Below are positions 12,989 to 23,214 of a stretch of 64,000 nucleotides of DNA, in pieces. Origin of the DNA: Phlebotomus papatasi (lineage: Eukaryota > Arthropoda > Insecta > Diptera > Psychodidae); assembly GCF_024763615.1 (NCBI RefSeq), contig NC_077224.1, positions 87,430,712 through 87,494,711 of the forward strand, written 5' to 3'. Below the pieces are notes generated by a model. It worked only from the letters and a program-made list of their open reading frames with translations, was not told where the DNA came from and searched no databases. Numbering within the stretch: position 1 is the first letter of the stretch; the number at the start of each line of letters is the position of its first letter. The position numbers and the translations under genes are program-made.

Positions 12989-13205
12989 AAATTATTTATC
13001 GCTTATAAACCGATTCATTACCGATTCATAACCGATTGAAACCGGTTCAGTTTTGTCGGAAATTCCAAAGACCTTTCAAACGAGCCCAAACATGACCCCA
13101 TTCGCTTGATAAATGCGCTCTCTAGTGTCTTTTTAACCTTTGACCTTGAAAAACCGTTATTAAGAATGATTCAACGCTATTTTCGTCTAAGGACGAAATG
13201 TCTGC
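12989..13205 (-). repeat. R1-family repeat, inverted copy
   Basis: ACCGATTCATAACCGATTGA, the block GTCGGAAATTCCAAAGACCT, and TTTTTAACCTTTGACCTTGA are the inverse of segments at 26880-27020, 31000-31150 and 63480-63650. It abuts the mariner fragment. Confidence 0.5.
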
Positions 13206-13425
13206 CTGGTTAATCTCTAAAACATTGAAATTTCCAACTCATTCTGTGTCTATTCTCTCCATGGTGATGAGCTCCACGATCCAATCTTGTCCACCAATCC
13301 CAGTGCAAGTTAAGTGTAACGATACCTTACGTGTTTCTTCCTTAATTATTCTATGTAAGTTTCCTTTGAAAATGTTAAAAATTCTTTTAGAAATGTAACT
13401 AAATTCTTCAAAACGCTCTTTGGAC

Positions 13426-13464
13426 CTGATGAAGGGGACATCGTATTCCCGAAACGTTGCAGCG
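13426..13464 (+). other. Hammerhead-like motif (CTGATGAA-stem-GAAAC)
   Basis: CTGATGA is at 13426-13432 and one extra A at 13433. GGGGA (13434-13438) can pair with TTCCC (13446-13450) across a 7-base loop, then GAAAC (13451-13455) follows, then a self-complementary CGTTGCAGCG. This is the order of the hammerhead core. The extra A before stem II and the lack of the usual U-H after stem III argue against full activity. Confidence 0.35.
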
Positions 13465-13479
13465 AATAAAAATTGAAAG

Positions 13480-13700
13480 AAGCGAAAAAAGGTCTTACTC
13501 CGTTTTCACCAGATATTGCACGAAGGTCCCAAGTCGCTATCTCTAACCGTTTGGCCTCTAGAGTTGGCGACAGTCGGATGGACAGGCGGACAGACGGACA
13601 AACACTGTGACGACATTTCCCAGAAATCGTCTGAAACGTGAAGATTTGTTGAGAAAAGTGGTCTCCGGGTGGAGATTTTGGGGAGTAAAAAAATCGAGGG
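13480..13700. repeat. R1-family repeat with TGTCCG microsatellite-like block
   Basis: ACGAAGGTCCCAAGTCGCTA, GGCCTCTAGAGTTGGCGACA and GACAGACGGACAAAC are the inverse of 17590-17700. Open frames here arise from the repeat. Confidence 0.5.
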
Positions 13701-13907
13701 ATTATATATACTGCTCTCACCGTAGAGTTCGAGCAGTACAAAACTAATATATCTACAATATATTAGTAAATCTACAATGAATTAAAGTTTTAAAGAATAT
13801 TTTTCTTTTTTTTAAATATTAAATAGACTTAATTTTTAAAACATTATTACTTGGGAACAATTTTATCGTGGACACGCTTTAAATTGCGCTTAAAATTTTA
13901 CAAAAAA

Positions 13908-14230
13908 ATTTCGTAAAATTGTTTGTAAGTGTATAAGAATTCTTAATGGGGACTTACCGAATGATCATGAATCGTATAACCTACAAAAAAGTTCGTTAAA
14001 GTATGTTCTTCTTCCATAAACATTGTTCGTAACATGATCACTTGATTAATTTTTTTTTGTTCTCTTACAAACTTTTGTAAAATTTTGCCAGATAAACAAA
14101 ACTGTACGAAGAAATGTTTGTAAAAAGAACAATAAATGTTCATCAAGTGATAATGTTACGAATACTCTTTGTGAAAAAATACAAACTTTTACAAAGCTTT
14201 TTGTTGGTTATATAATTCGCGCGCATTTCG
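13908..14230. mobile_element. Decayed palindromic element
   Basis: TTCGTAACATGATCACTTGA at 14028 pairs with the inverted TTCGTAACATTATCACTTGA from near 14160. Pairing continues outward through ATATAACC-ACAAAAAG. The borders are eroded, with TTTCGTAA at both sides. Confidence 0.5.
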
Positions 14231-15594
14231 TAAGACTCAATTTTTTTTTTTATAAATTTTCTAACCATTTTGAATTTTCTACTGATCAGATTGAATTCCC
14301 TTCTTTTTATAATATTATTCTATTTAAGAGAATCCTCAAAAAGAAGACATAAACATCTCTTGCAGTCCCCCTAAAGCCTCAAAGTAAATTTTATTGGCAT
14401 GTTAAATCACCGAAGAGGAAATTCTCTTGAGATTTACACCATTTGCGATATTTCTTTAAGGGATTGAGTGTCAAATAGCTGGGCAAAGAAAAGAATTTAG
14501 ATGCAGTGATATTCCTAATAAATCCCTCTTTTGCTCAATTTACTTTTTCTCTTGAAATTTGTCCTTTTGTCAGGTTCCTGATCCAAAACAGACACAAGAG
14601 AAAAAGATTCTGGGGGGAACATAAATTCTTGTCTTTTTGGGTGGAAAATTCGTAAATGAATAGTTTCATTCTGAGGAGATGGGAAGGATGCAAAGGAGCT
14701 TTTTAGTGGAGCTCAATTGTTCTCACTTTTCCTCAACAACGGCGAAATTTACGAGGTGAAGGCAATCTCTGTGGCTCATCTTGGTAATTTCTCACACAAC
14801 ATTCCCTCCGCCATGTGAAACTGCGATAATTCAAATGAGTTGCTGATAATATTATCAATGTGCTAAGGAATTCCCCCGCCAACCACACAATGTCCTCGGT
14901 GATTTTTTTTTGTTGGGGAAGAAAATCCCTCAAAAGGAGTGTACATAAGCTTTCTGCAGAGAGGAAACAATTGTTGAGCCGGGAAGAAAATTGTCAAAAA
15001 AGAATGATATATCGATGTTTCTGCTATGGAGGCCCATGGATATAAATTACCCTTCTTGTGGTTTTTGTGTCCCCCCAGAAGGAGCAAGCAAAAAAACTGC
15101 TCCTCTTTGAGATTTTTTTTCTGGATACGGAATTTCGGCTGAATATAATAAATTTCTGCATAAAATACACTTCTTTTTTGTTGTACTTCCAAAACATGGA
15201 GATTAACACGATAAGAGATGTGTGAAGGGAAGGAAAAAATTTATTAATGTTCAACTTTTTATCCCTTGATTCCTATCATTTATTATCCACTGCCTGTCAA
15301 TTGATCTTCTTCACTCCTTTCACACCAAATTTTCCCGCCCAAAATATCCAATGGACATTGCAAACACTCAGAAGAAAGAAATCAAGGAATCATTGGAGAT
15401 ATTTGGGTCGTATAGTGATGTACTTTTCATGTTTTTGCATGTTTGCTATAGATGGCAGCAGAACCGAATAAAGAAAACTCACGAAAAAACTTTTATGATG
15501 ACAAAAATGTAAAAAATTAAAAATATTAAAATTGCGAAGAGAAATTATTTTTTGACTTAATTTTTTCTTTATTGCCTACGATAATACAGGGGAT
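14231..15594. other. Noncoding, no supported gene
   Basis: Unique sequence of mixed composition with overlapping short frames on both strands around 14730-15250. No domain, repeat copy or splice context could be supported. Confidence 0.5.
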
Positions 15595-15948
15595 CCTGGG
15601 ATTACACAAATCAGGATTATGCAAAAACGGGATTATGCAATCAAATCTATACATCTTTGACTATCCCTAGGAGCCTCATTGTTGAATCATTTAAAAAAAA
15701 AAACTCCTAAATGAATGCGATTTAGGTGTATCCGTTAAGAACCGTTATGAAAATAGTTCCTTAAGAACCGTTAACGCTGAAAATAGCCCGAAAAATTGAC
15801 GAAAAATATGTATTGCATATATTGCGGCGTTTCTGTAACGTATTCGATAGAAATCTCCTGAAGATGTGCAAATTTTCGGTATGCATGAAGTCATTTTGTG
15901 CGATTTTCTTTGGTCCCGAAAATATGCATAATACTGGGACCACCTGTA
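15595..15948. mobile_element. Palindromic MITE, TACAGGGGATCC ends
   Basis: Left TACAGGGGATCCTGGGATTA and inverted right TACAGGTGGTCCCAGTATTA. GGATTATGCA recurs twice in the left arm and TATGCATATT in the right. TA at both borders; 354 bp. Inside is a second small inverted pair around GTTAAGAACCGTTA. Confidence 0.65.
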
Positions 15949-16014
15949 CTTTAAATAAATCCAGGATTTATTTGATGAACATCTATTCAATGTCCCGAAT
16001 CCTAACTTCTCCAA

Positions 16015-16078
16015 AATTGCTGCGACTCTGTTCCCAATTTTGCCCTGACTGTTCCTGTTTTCGCCGCAATTGTTCTTA
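16015..16078 (-). repeat. 21-bp tandem repeat (GGAACAGTCACGGCGAAAAT), copy c
   Basis: On the minus strand about three units of a 21-bp repeat read as GGAACAGTC(A/C)GGGCAAAAT variants. The same unit occurs at 20693-20763 and 21780-21830 on the plus strand. Confidence 0.5.
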
Positions 16079-16309
16079 AATGGTCAACGTAGCTCCGCTC
16101 TTTAAAACTATAATTCCAATTCTTTTCCTTCAAATTATTTTAGTCATTTTAATGGCTTCGAGAGAGTTCAAAATTTACTGAAATACTTTTGATATCATAA
16201 ATTTTACTGTTCAATTCAATTTGAAGTTTATTTTATGCCCAAAGGATACAAAGTTTCCTATATACAAAGGCTACATTCAATTTTAGAGATCAGCTTAAAT
16301 TAGTTTTTT

Positions 16310-16460
16310 TCAACTTTTTACCGTCCTAGAGCCTAAACGGTAAGAGATATCAACTATAATCTTTGATGACCCCCTGTAAGAAATTTACTAGAAATGTTTT
16401 TTTTAAGGTAGTGCATGTGAACATTTCGTTCATAGACACTTATGATCATGTCCGAAAAAA
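16310..16460 (+). repeat. Partial R1-family repeat
   Basis: ACCGTCCTAGAGCCTAAACG, GTAAGAGATATC and a GACCCCC run parallel 17080-17135 and 17660-17710. GTGAACATTTCGTTCATAG resembles the block near 17290. Confidence 0.45.
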
Positions 16461-17064
16461 TTTTCGACATCGAATTTTCGAAACGCAATCTTAAACCACT
16501 TTAGAAGACCTATTGTTCAATCAATTTACTTAGATTTAAAAAGTGAACGGAAAGTAAAATGGAAGTAAATTTTATTCCGTGAGTTCGAGCATTCGGCAAA
16601 GCTGGAACGCTTTGCCATCTCTTAATCGATTTTCTGTTTACGAAGAAGTTTATGAAGGTATTTTCTTTAAAAAAAATCTGTTTGGCAAACAACAACGTTT
16701 TAAATGGCTCCCAATGTTTTGTTAATGAAAATCTGGAAAATCATTCCTGTCTCGAGAAGTTCATTTGTTTTCAGAAAAATGTCGCAATTGACTCTATTTT
16801 TCATCATGGTTTTTTTAGCTTTGTGATAATTTATTTAACTAACAATTACTCAGAACTCACAAATTTATATAAAATTTAAATAATTCTTTTTTATATCCAT
16901 CAAGAAATAATTTCTGGTGGGTCAAATTCATAGTGTAAAATCCAACTTTGTGTTATTTATTTTAGCTAAGATAGTGTAACAGTGATTAGAAAATTTACTA
17001 AAATAGTAAGAAAAAGTTTATTACTGTTCAAATTCAAGGAGACAGCAGTTATACAATTCACTTT
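16461..17064. other. Noncoding, no supported gene
   Basis: AT-rich, nothing recognised. Confidence 0.5.
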
Positions 17065-17490
17065 TTTCAACTTGTGACCGTCCTAGGGCACAAACGGAAA
17101 GAGATATCGAATTTCGTTCTTCGGTGACCCCCCACTCCACCCCGCTCTGCCAAAATAAGTGGACATTATCCCCAGAAGGTTTTTCTTTTTTCCACCACCC
17201 CGCTCCTAACTCTCGAAAACCTTTGTTCTTTTCCTTATTTCGAAAACAGGTCCAATATTTTTATCATTTTCGAATATGTTTTGGAGATAGTCAAGGTGAA
17301 TATCTCGTCCAGACACTATTGATCGGAAAAAATTTCGAAATTCGAAATCAAATTTTCGAAGATCAAAATTGAATCACATTGAGTGGCATATTTCTCAACC
17401 AAATTACCTTGATTAGGACTTTTTTGAAAGACTTTGGAATTTCCAATCCGACAAGATCGGTTTCAATCGGCAATGAATCGATAAAGAATC
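17065..17490 (+). repeat. R1-family repeat
   Basis: TGACCGTCCTAGGGCACAAA, then CGGAAAGAGATATCG, GGTGACCCCCC and a 3' part ending in GGTTTCAATCGGCAATGAAT. It lies head-to-tail with the next copy. Confidence 0.5.
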
Positions 17491-17529
17491 CGTAAATTAT
17501 ATACTTTCCCCAGATATACTTTTTACTGC

Positions 17530-17940
17530 TCTAACTCCATTCCCCGGAGACCACTTTTGTGAACAAATCTACATGTTTCATACGATTTCTGAGAAATGAA
17601 ATCACGCTGTTTGTTCGTCTGTCCGTCTGCCGTGTGTCCGTCCGGCTGTCGCTAGCTCTAGAGGCCAAACGGTAAGAGATAGCGACTTGGGACCTTCGAG
17701 GGACCCCCCTATAAGTCGATCCAAGTATCGTAATCATACCCCTCATTTCCTCTCCACCCTTCCCCTTAACTTCCCAAACCATGTTTCTTGGGATTGCTCG
17801 AAAACGCGTGAGATTACCCAGGCGGACATTTCGTCTTTACACGAAAACACCTTTGAATCATTCCCAATAACGGGTTATTCTATGTCAAGGGTTAAAAAAT
17901 GCTCTAGAGAGCGTATTTCTTAAACGAATGGTATTATGTA
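17530..17940 (+). repeat. R1-family repeat, well-preserved copy
   Basis: A TCTGTCCGTC block and GAGGCCAAACGGTAAGAGAT come first. A GACCCCCC run and GGCGGACATTTCGTCTTTAC follow, then TAACGGGTTATTCTATGTCA, then GAGAGCGTATTTCTTAAACG. This gives the clearest order of R1 segments. Confidence 0.55.
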
Positions 17941-18055
17941 CACGATCAGTTCCCTTCTCTTTTCCATTATTATTTCGTATCTCAGTGAAAAATGAACAAA
18001 ATTTGATGAGAGTTTCAGCAAAAGAAAGGTAAAAACATGTGTTACGATGTTTACA

Positions 18056-18300
18056 TACAACCAAAATGTGGAGCCAGTGATATCTGTCGTAAAAATATCA
18101 AATCATTTGGAACAATATTATCGTGGACACGCTTTAGCTTTTCTTTAATTCTAGCAGTCAAAAATGGTCCTTACAGATCGGATATGGTAAATGGGATCAA
18201 TGAAGACCAACTTCAAGTGCCGGAATTAAAGATAAGCTTCTTCGTATCTACGATAATAGAAAATGAATCTCTCTGCGGAGACGTGGGTTTGCGTAAATCT
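18056..18300. repeat. Decayed relative of the 29.6-kb foldback
   Basis: TAGCTTTTCTTTAATTCTAG, a GGTCCTTACAGATCGGATAT block and AATTAAAGATAAGCTTCTTC mirror the arms at 29640-29760 and 39410-39480. ATCGTGGACACGCTTTA is also found at 13867. Confidence 0.4.
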
Positions 18301-18494
18301 CCAGGGATGAGTAGCAGTGCGTAGAATGGTTTGCAGACTTTGAGAACCTAATATGTTATTTACCTTTAATAATCCGATCCGTTAAATTTTTCAAAAAAAT
18401 CCTGATAAAGCTAAGCTTTAGATCTGAAGGTCGTGTAATAAGTGTTTCTCGTGAGTAATTCACTATCCAGAATCACTCGCGGGAAACGTTCATC

Positions 18495-18850
18495 ACATCG
18501 TACCAAATCGAGTGGTAACTGACGTGTAGAATTTTAAAAACTCAGGGAGATAACATAGGATTTTTTTGCCAAAGCTTTCGGCTTTGGTCAGAGTTGGCCT
18601 CTGACCAATGTCCAGTGAAGTACTCCCAAAAAGAAATCTCAAAATTCCCTGTGTACCCTCATTAGGAGTAGTGAAGATACTTAAGACAATTTTCAGAGAC
18701 AATATCACAGTTTGACCACTGACGAAAGCGTGCTGCAGCGCCGAAAGCTTTGGCAAAAAATCCTGTATGTTTTTCGTATCCCTGAAAGAAGAAACACCAC
18801 TGACGCACCCGGAAGGAGGTTATATCCCTGAGTTTATAAAACATCGTACC
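18495..18850. mobile_element. Foldback element with GCCGAAAGCTTTGGC arms
   Basis: The inverted left arm and the right arm share GCCGAAAGCTTTGGCAAAAA, then ATCCT, CCCTGAGTTT and the terminal ATCGTACC. Length is about 355 bp. The GAAAGC segment resembles the hammerhead-like motifs at 59.5 kb. Confidence 0.6.
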
Positions 18851-20690
18851 AATATGCAAATGCTCTTTTTTTAATTCTCTTTTTATTCTGAGATTTTAAT
18901 TTTTTTAATGTTCCAAACGAATTTGTAAAGCCTGTAAATTACATGTTATCTTCGTTAATTTCTCACATTTAATGGCATACATTGTCATTAAATTAACACT
19001 CACTAAATTTATATGTGTTCCAGAAGCTTCTCGTGAAAAATAATTCTCACATTTGGTGTTAAAGTGCGTGAAATTCCTGCACCTGAACAGATGTTACTAA
19101 CTCCTTGTCTTCCTAATTTATTTCTCATCTTGCTTTAGGGTGGCTTTTATGGGGATGCCGAGGTGCGATTATTAAATTTTCACCTCAGTGCAATATATTC
19201 ACTGTTAGGGCAACACCTTCCTAAAAATAAGGTGATTAAAATGTCTCATTTGGTGGATTGTGCAAGTCTAATGAAAAATGCATGAGAGAGCTTTTCGCGA
19301 GAGAATTGAATTAAAATTATGCTTTTGGGGGCAAATTGCAATAACGATTGCTGTAAATAATATTTTTAATATACCCCCTGCCGATTTTTTTGTTGTTGAA
19401 ATTACATGCTTATGTACTTAATTGAATGTCACCCCGGTGGATGCTTTCATTCATGATTCTCTATCCGAGGGAAAATCATTTGGGTTTTTTTTTCATTGGA
19501 AGTGACAAAAAACCAGAGAAAATTCCCAGAATCGAATGACCAAATTTATTGGGAGATTTTCCCATGAAACAGTAGGAAAATTTTGTTGATATTGCTGTTA
19601 ACATCATAAAAGAATCACAAGAGAATTACAATTTTTCCTAAATGATGATTGGTTATAAAACTTTTCCCATATTGTTGCAAAATACAGCATTGTTCTTCAG
19701 GCTTTGCTCCTGGAGCTTTTTTTTTGTCTGCTCTCATCCGGAAGTGATGGCAAAAGTTGCTGAAAGCTCAAAGCTTAATCAGTACTATCGATAAAATTTT
19801 GTGTCCTGATTTTTTTTCTGCAATGAATATACAGTTTTTCATAATTTCCTCACATTTACGCTCAAACTCATCATTTTGCACCGAGGAAAAAAACGCATCC
19901 ACTGCGAATTATTGATTAACTTAGATGCGAATTTTTTTTGGGCGGAAATTCATTGCCTTTTGGCTGGATTTCCGCGGGTGGAACAGGATCAAAAAAAAAA
20001 TGTTTTATTGAAAAAGCGAGTAAACAAGTGGATTTAAAATGCAGGAACGAAGTTTGTAATTACAAAATTATCTCGCAATTTGGGCATTGAGGGTGGTTGG
20101 TGAATGGAAGTGGCGGAATATAATTGATGGGTGGTTATTTAAAAGTTAATTTTGTATATAGAATCCCCCGGTATCGTAAATTTAAAACGTTCCAGCAGCA
20201 ATTTTGGTTCCCATTTGCACTTTCCGGGAGGAAAAATCTTCAATTATTCTGCAAATGATAAAGTTGCAGTGAGGTGAAAATCAAATGTGAATTAATAGTA
20301 GAACTTACATAAAAATGTGCAATACTCGTATGCTGAAGTAGCGTGACATTCTGCAAATTACTGAGATTGAAGGAGACTTCAGTCATGGGATTTTATCTGG
20401 TGTAAACTTTAATGTTTCCGGTAATTTTATGGGATTTTTACTGCAAAAGATATAAAGTCTTGGTGATGATGCAGAAAAATTGAAGGGATTTACTGGGAAT
20501 ATGAGTCAAATTGAATGTTAATACAATTTTTAATTTCCGCCAAAATACCATAATAACTAGCCAGAGAAATTAAATTAAAAATAGTTTAGTAAATCAGGTA
20601 AATAATTTGTGGAAAATAAGTTTAAAAAAAAGTATGAATGGGATTATGATGACTTGACAATGTGGCGATGAAAATCATAGAAACAGTGAA
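18851..20690. other. Noncoding unique sequence
   Basis: 1.8 kb with no recognisable repeat and no frame above 60 codons. It stands out as repeat-poor in this window. Confidence 0.5.
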
Positions 20691-20692
20691 TT

Positions 20693-20763
20693 CGGAACAG
20701 TAACGATGAAAATCGGAACAGTCACGGCGAAAACGGGAACAGTGGCGGCGAAAATGGGAACTC
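20693..20763 (+). repeat. 21-bp tandem repeat, copy a
   Basis: 3.3 units of GGAACAGTCACGGCGAAAAC-like sequence. On the plus strand the unit translates as the heptad GTVTAKM. Flanking GACAATGTG...GTGAATT resembles the flank of copy b. Confidence 0.6.
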
Positions 20764-20870
20764 TTTTGAAGCCACAATTCCTCAAAAGTCCCACTATAAC
20801 TTGACAAATAAAGTGAAAAATAAGATTGTTTCAATTTTCCTCAAGAAAACAACTTTTGGCTTTTAGACCT

Positions 20871-21300
20871 TAGGGTAAGTGTGCCAAATTTCGTCATAGT
20901 TGCATGCAAGTGCCAAAGTTTCAAGTTTGAAATGTAATATCTTTAATATAAATTGATTGTTTTATTCCTTCTACTTAAGGAGTGTTGCTTAGAACCTTAT
21001 AGATAGCTTATCGTCTTTATTTACTCTAAAAACATTCTTAATACATTTTAAAATGAATAAAAATGTAGACATAGCTTTGGTGACCTATTTCGGCCACCTT
21101 CATTCTCATAGTTCCTTACCCTTCAGGAGATCTTGCAATGCCTTTTTCACGTCATCTCGTTTATCGAAGCTACATTTTTTGTTATTCTTTTGCATTGTAT
21201 AATCTCTAGAGTATGTAAAAACTAAAAATTCATAGAAATTCAAGGAACAAAAAAGGTGGCCGAAATTGCAAGCTGGCCGGAATTTGGCACACTTACCCTA
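20871..21300. mobile_element. MITE with TAGGGTAAGTGTGCCAAATT ends
   Basis: Left TAGGGTAAGTGTGCCAAATT and inverted right TAGGGTAAGTGTGCCAAATT are identical over 20 bases. Internal pieces read GGTGACCTATTTCGGCCACC and GGTGGCCGAAATTGC. Length is 430 bp. The same terminus is found on the pogo-like element at 57122-58790, of which this may be a nonautonomous relative. Its right part is repeated at 46979-47092. Confidence 0.85.
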
Positions 21301-21779
21301 TTTCTTTCGAGCACCGTATATAAAATTGTAACAATAAAAGAGTGCCATATTTCACTTTTCAATTTAGAATGGTTTGGGTTAAAGATCTGTCCCGGCTTGT
21401 CCGTGGGTGTACTTTAAAAAATCCAACCCGGTTCGTTCGAGGGAGATCTTGTGAGGAGAACCTATAATCGGTTGGAAAATAAAGTCTAAAGGTATTAGTA
21501 AAGTAACTGAAAGTCTACAACAGGAATTCTGGTGTTTTTCCTGGACCTAGAAGGTCCATTTGCCGGCCTTTCGGTCGTGGGTCAATTAAGTGTAGTTGCG
21601 GAGTGTTGAAAGGTCATATCCTACCCCTATAATCGTCACAAAATTTAATTGAATCTCTGAAAACGTTGAAAATGTAGTAATTTTGACAGAATTTGTTGAA
21701 GATAAGTTAAAAAAAGAACAGTTAATAGAATTTCGAGAATTTGACAATGTGACGTTTAAAATTATATAATCAGCGATTT
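21301..21779. other. Noncoding, no supported gene
   Basis: Unique sequence; nothing recognised. Confidence 0.45.
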
Positions 21780-21830
21780 GGGAACAGTCACGGCGAGAAT
21801 GGAAGCACTAGCGGCGAAAATGGGAACACT
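21780..21830 (+). repeat. 21-bp tandem repeat, copy b
   Basis: About 2.4 units (GGGAACAGTCACGGCGAGAA and variants), translating as GTVTARM/EALAAKM-type heptads. The preceding GACAATGTGAC...CAGCGA context is homologous to that of copy a. Confidence 0.55.
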
Positions 21831-23214
21831 TGTGACTAGTAGCTTAAATTCATCCCTAAATCTAACAATTTCCCAGGACATAATGATTCTTTTCTTCATT
21901 TTGGCATATTTTAACCATCCAGATGGTCTTGGTATATTAATCCGCTATCGTATAGAGAAACTTTAAGCAAATGGTATATAAGTTTATTAGAGTATTTACT
22001 ACCAGGACTCCCCTAGGGATTATGTTGCACACTTTAATCATTATTACGGCGAGGCCATTCAAGATCAAATTTCGATTCAACAATGAAATAGTTGTAAAAT
22101 TAATTCATGTTAATAGGAAACATCAAACTTTAAGAGCATTTGAAGCTTGCGAAACACCCAGAATATTGCATCTTAAAAGGTTTTTGCTTAGTGATAGAAT
22201 CAATCAATATTTGGACATTTATGGCGATCAGAAAGGGGTCTCTCACTCCCAAAACACTTTAGCAGGAACCAGTATACATGAAGCATTCAATGTAATACTA
22301 TTGAACGAATTATAGGGAGAGCACACAAAATAAAATCACCAGATTTAACTTCTTAAGTCCTTATCACATCAACTATGGGGTGCGCGTTGTGTTTTTCCAC
22401 AGAGCAATGGAAAACAATGAAATGTGTCCATGTGGAAGAGGAAAATCACATTTGGCAAAACCACCCCTACCGCCCTTCAATCCCTTCCCCTGGTACCCAA
22501 ACCCTTAAGTCATCTACGAGAGCCAGGAAGTTTTTGTGGAATGGGTATGGAGGAGGATTGGGAGTTAATTCATGTAACGTAGATTCTGGCCCATTTTCCT
22601 TCGCCATTTGACATAGATTTTGTCCTCTTGCTTCTTTTCGGCAATTTAGCAAGAAAAGAGAGCAACAGTACAAGAATGAGACAATTGAGCCTCTGGGGGA
22701 ATGGAATAGGCAGGAAGGAATCACACCATTAGAAAGACATTTCCGAAAGCCCTATATAACTTCGATTTTTTTTCCACCTCAAACCACTTCCTTTGCTCAC
22801 TTCTTCGTTTGATTTTCGGTTGATGGCACAAATCAGGAAGTTTTTCGATTGTCTCGCAATTCGCAAATCAATAAAATGAATTTGCTGGACTGGATGATGG
22901 TCTGTTGATCTGGAAGACTAGCAAATATCCCATAGGCACGATATTTAATGCCTTTTTTTGGCTATCAATCGATGACTACGTTTATACATACAATTCAGAT
23001 GAATATTCACAGAAACACGGATTAAATTTTAATGTTATTACTAAAGAAGGTCAATGTAGCCATATTGAGCGACAGAAAGCTTGAGAATTGAAAATTGAGA
23101 ACAGTTACTAGCGACACCTGTGGCATAAAACTACCCTCAAGCGATAAGGTAGGTTTATATTGGCAATTAAAACAAAAATTGTTTAAATTCATTTTGATAA
23201 TGAAAAGATTTATA
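21831..23214. other. Noncoding, no supported gene
   Basis: A 114-codon plus-strand frame (21971-22315) and frames around 22375-22720 lack recognisable domains. The stretch 22370-22740 is less AT-rich, unique DNA. Confidence 0.45.

Noticed and set aside
13346..13741. 131-codon minus frame
   Set aside because: It is read-through of an R1 copy; the Ser/Arg-rich stretch comes from the TGTCCG-type block also present at 17600.
17531..17782. 83-codon minus frame
   Set aside because: Same R1 repeat block; its Thr/Asp/Arg-rich stretch is a translation of the TCTGTCCG repeat.
21971..22315. 114-codon plus frame
   Set aside because: No recognisable domain or gene context; length is not unusual for AT-rich noncoding DNA of this size.
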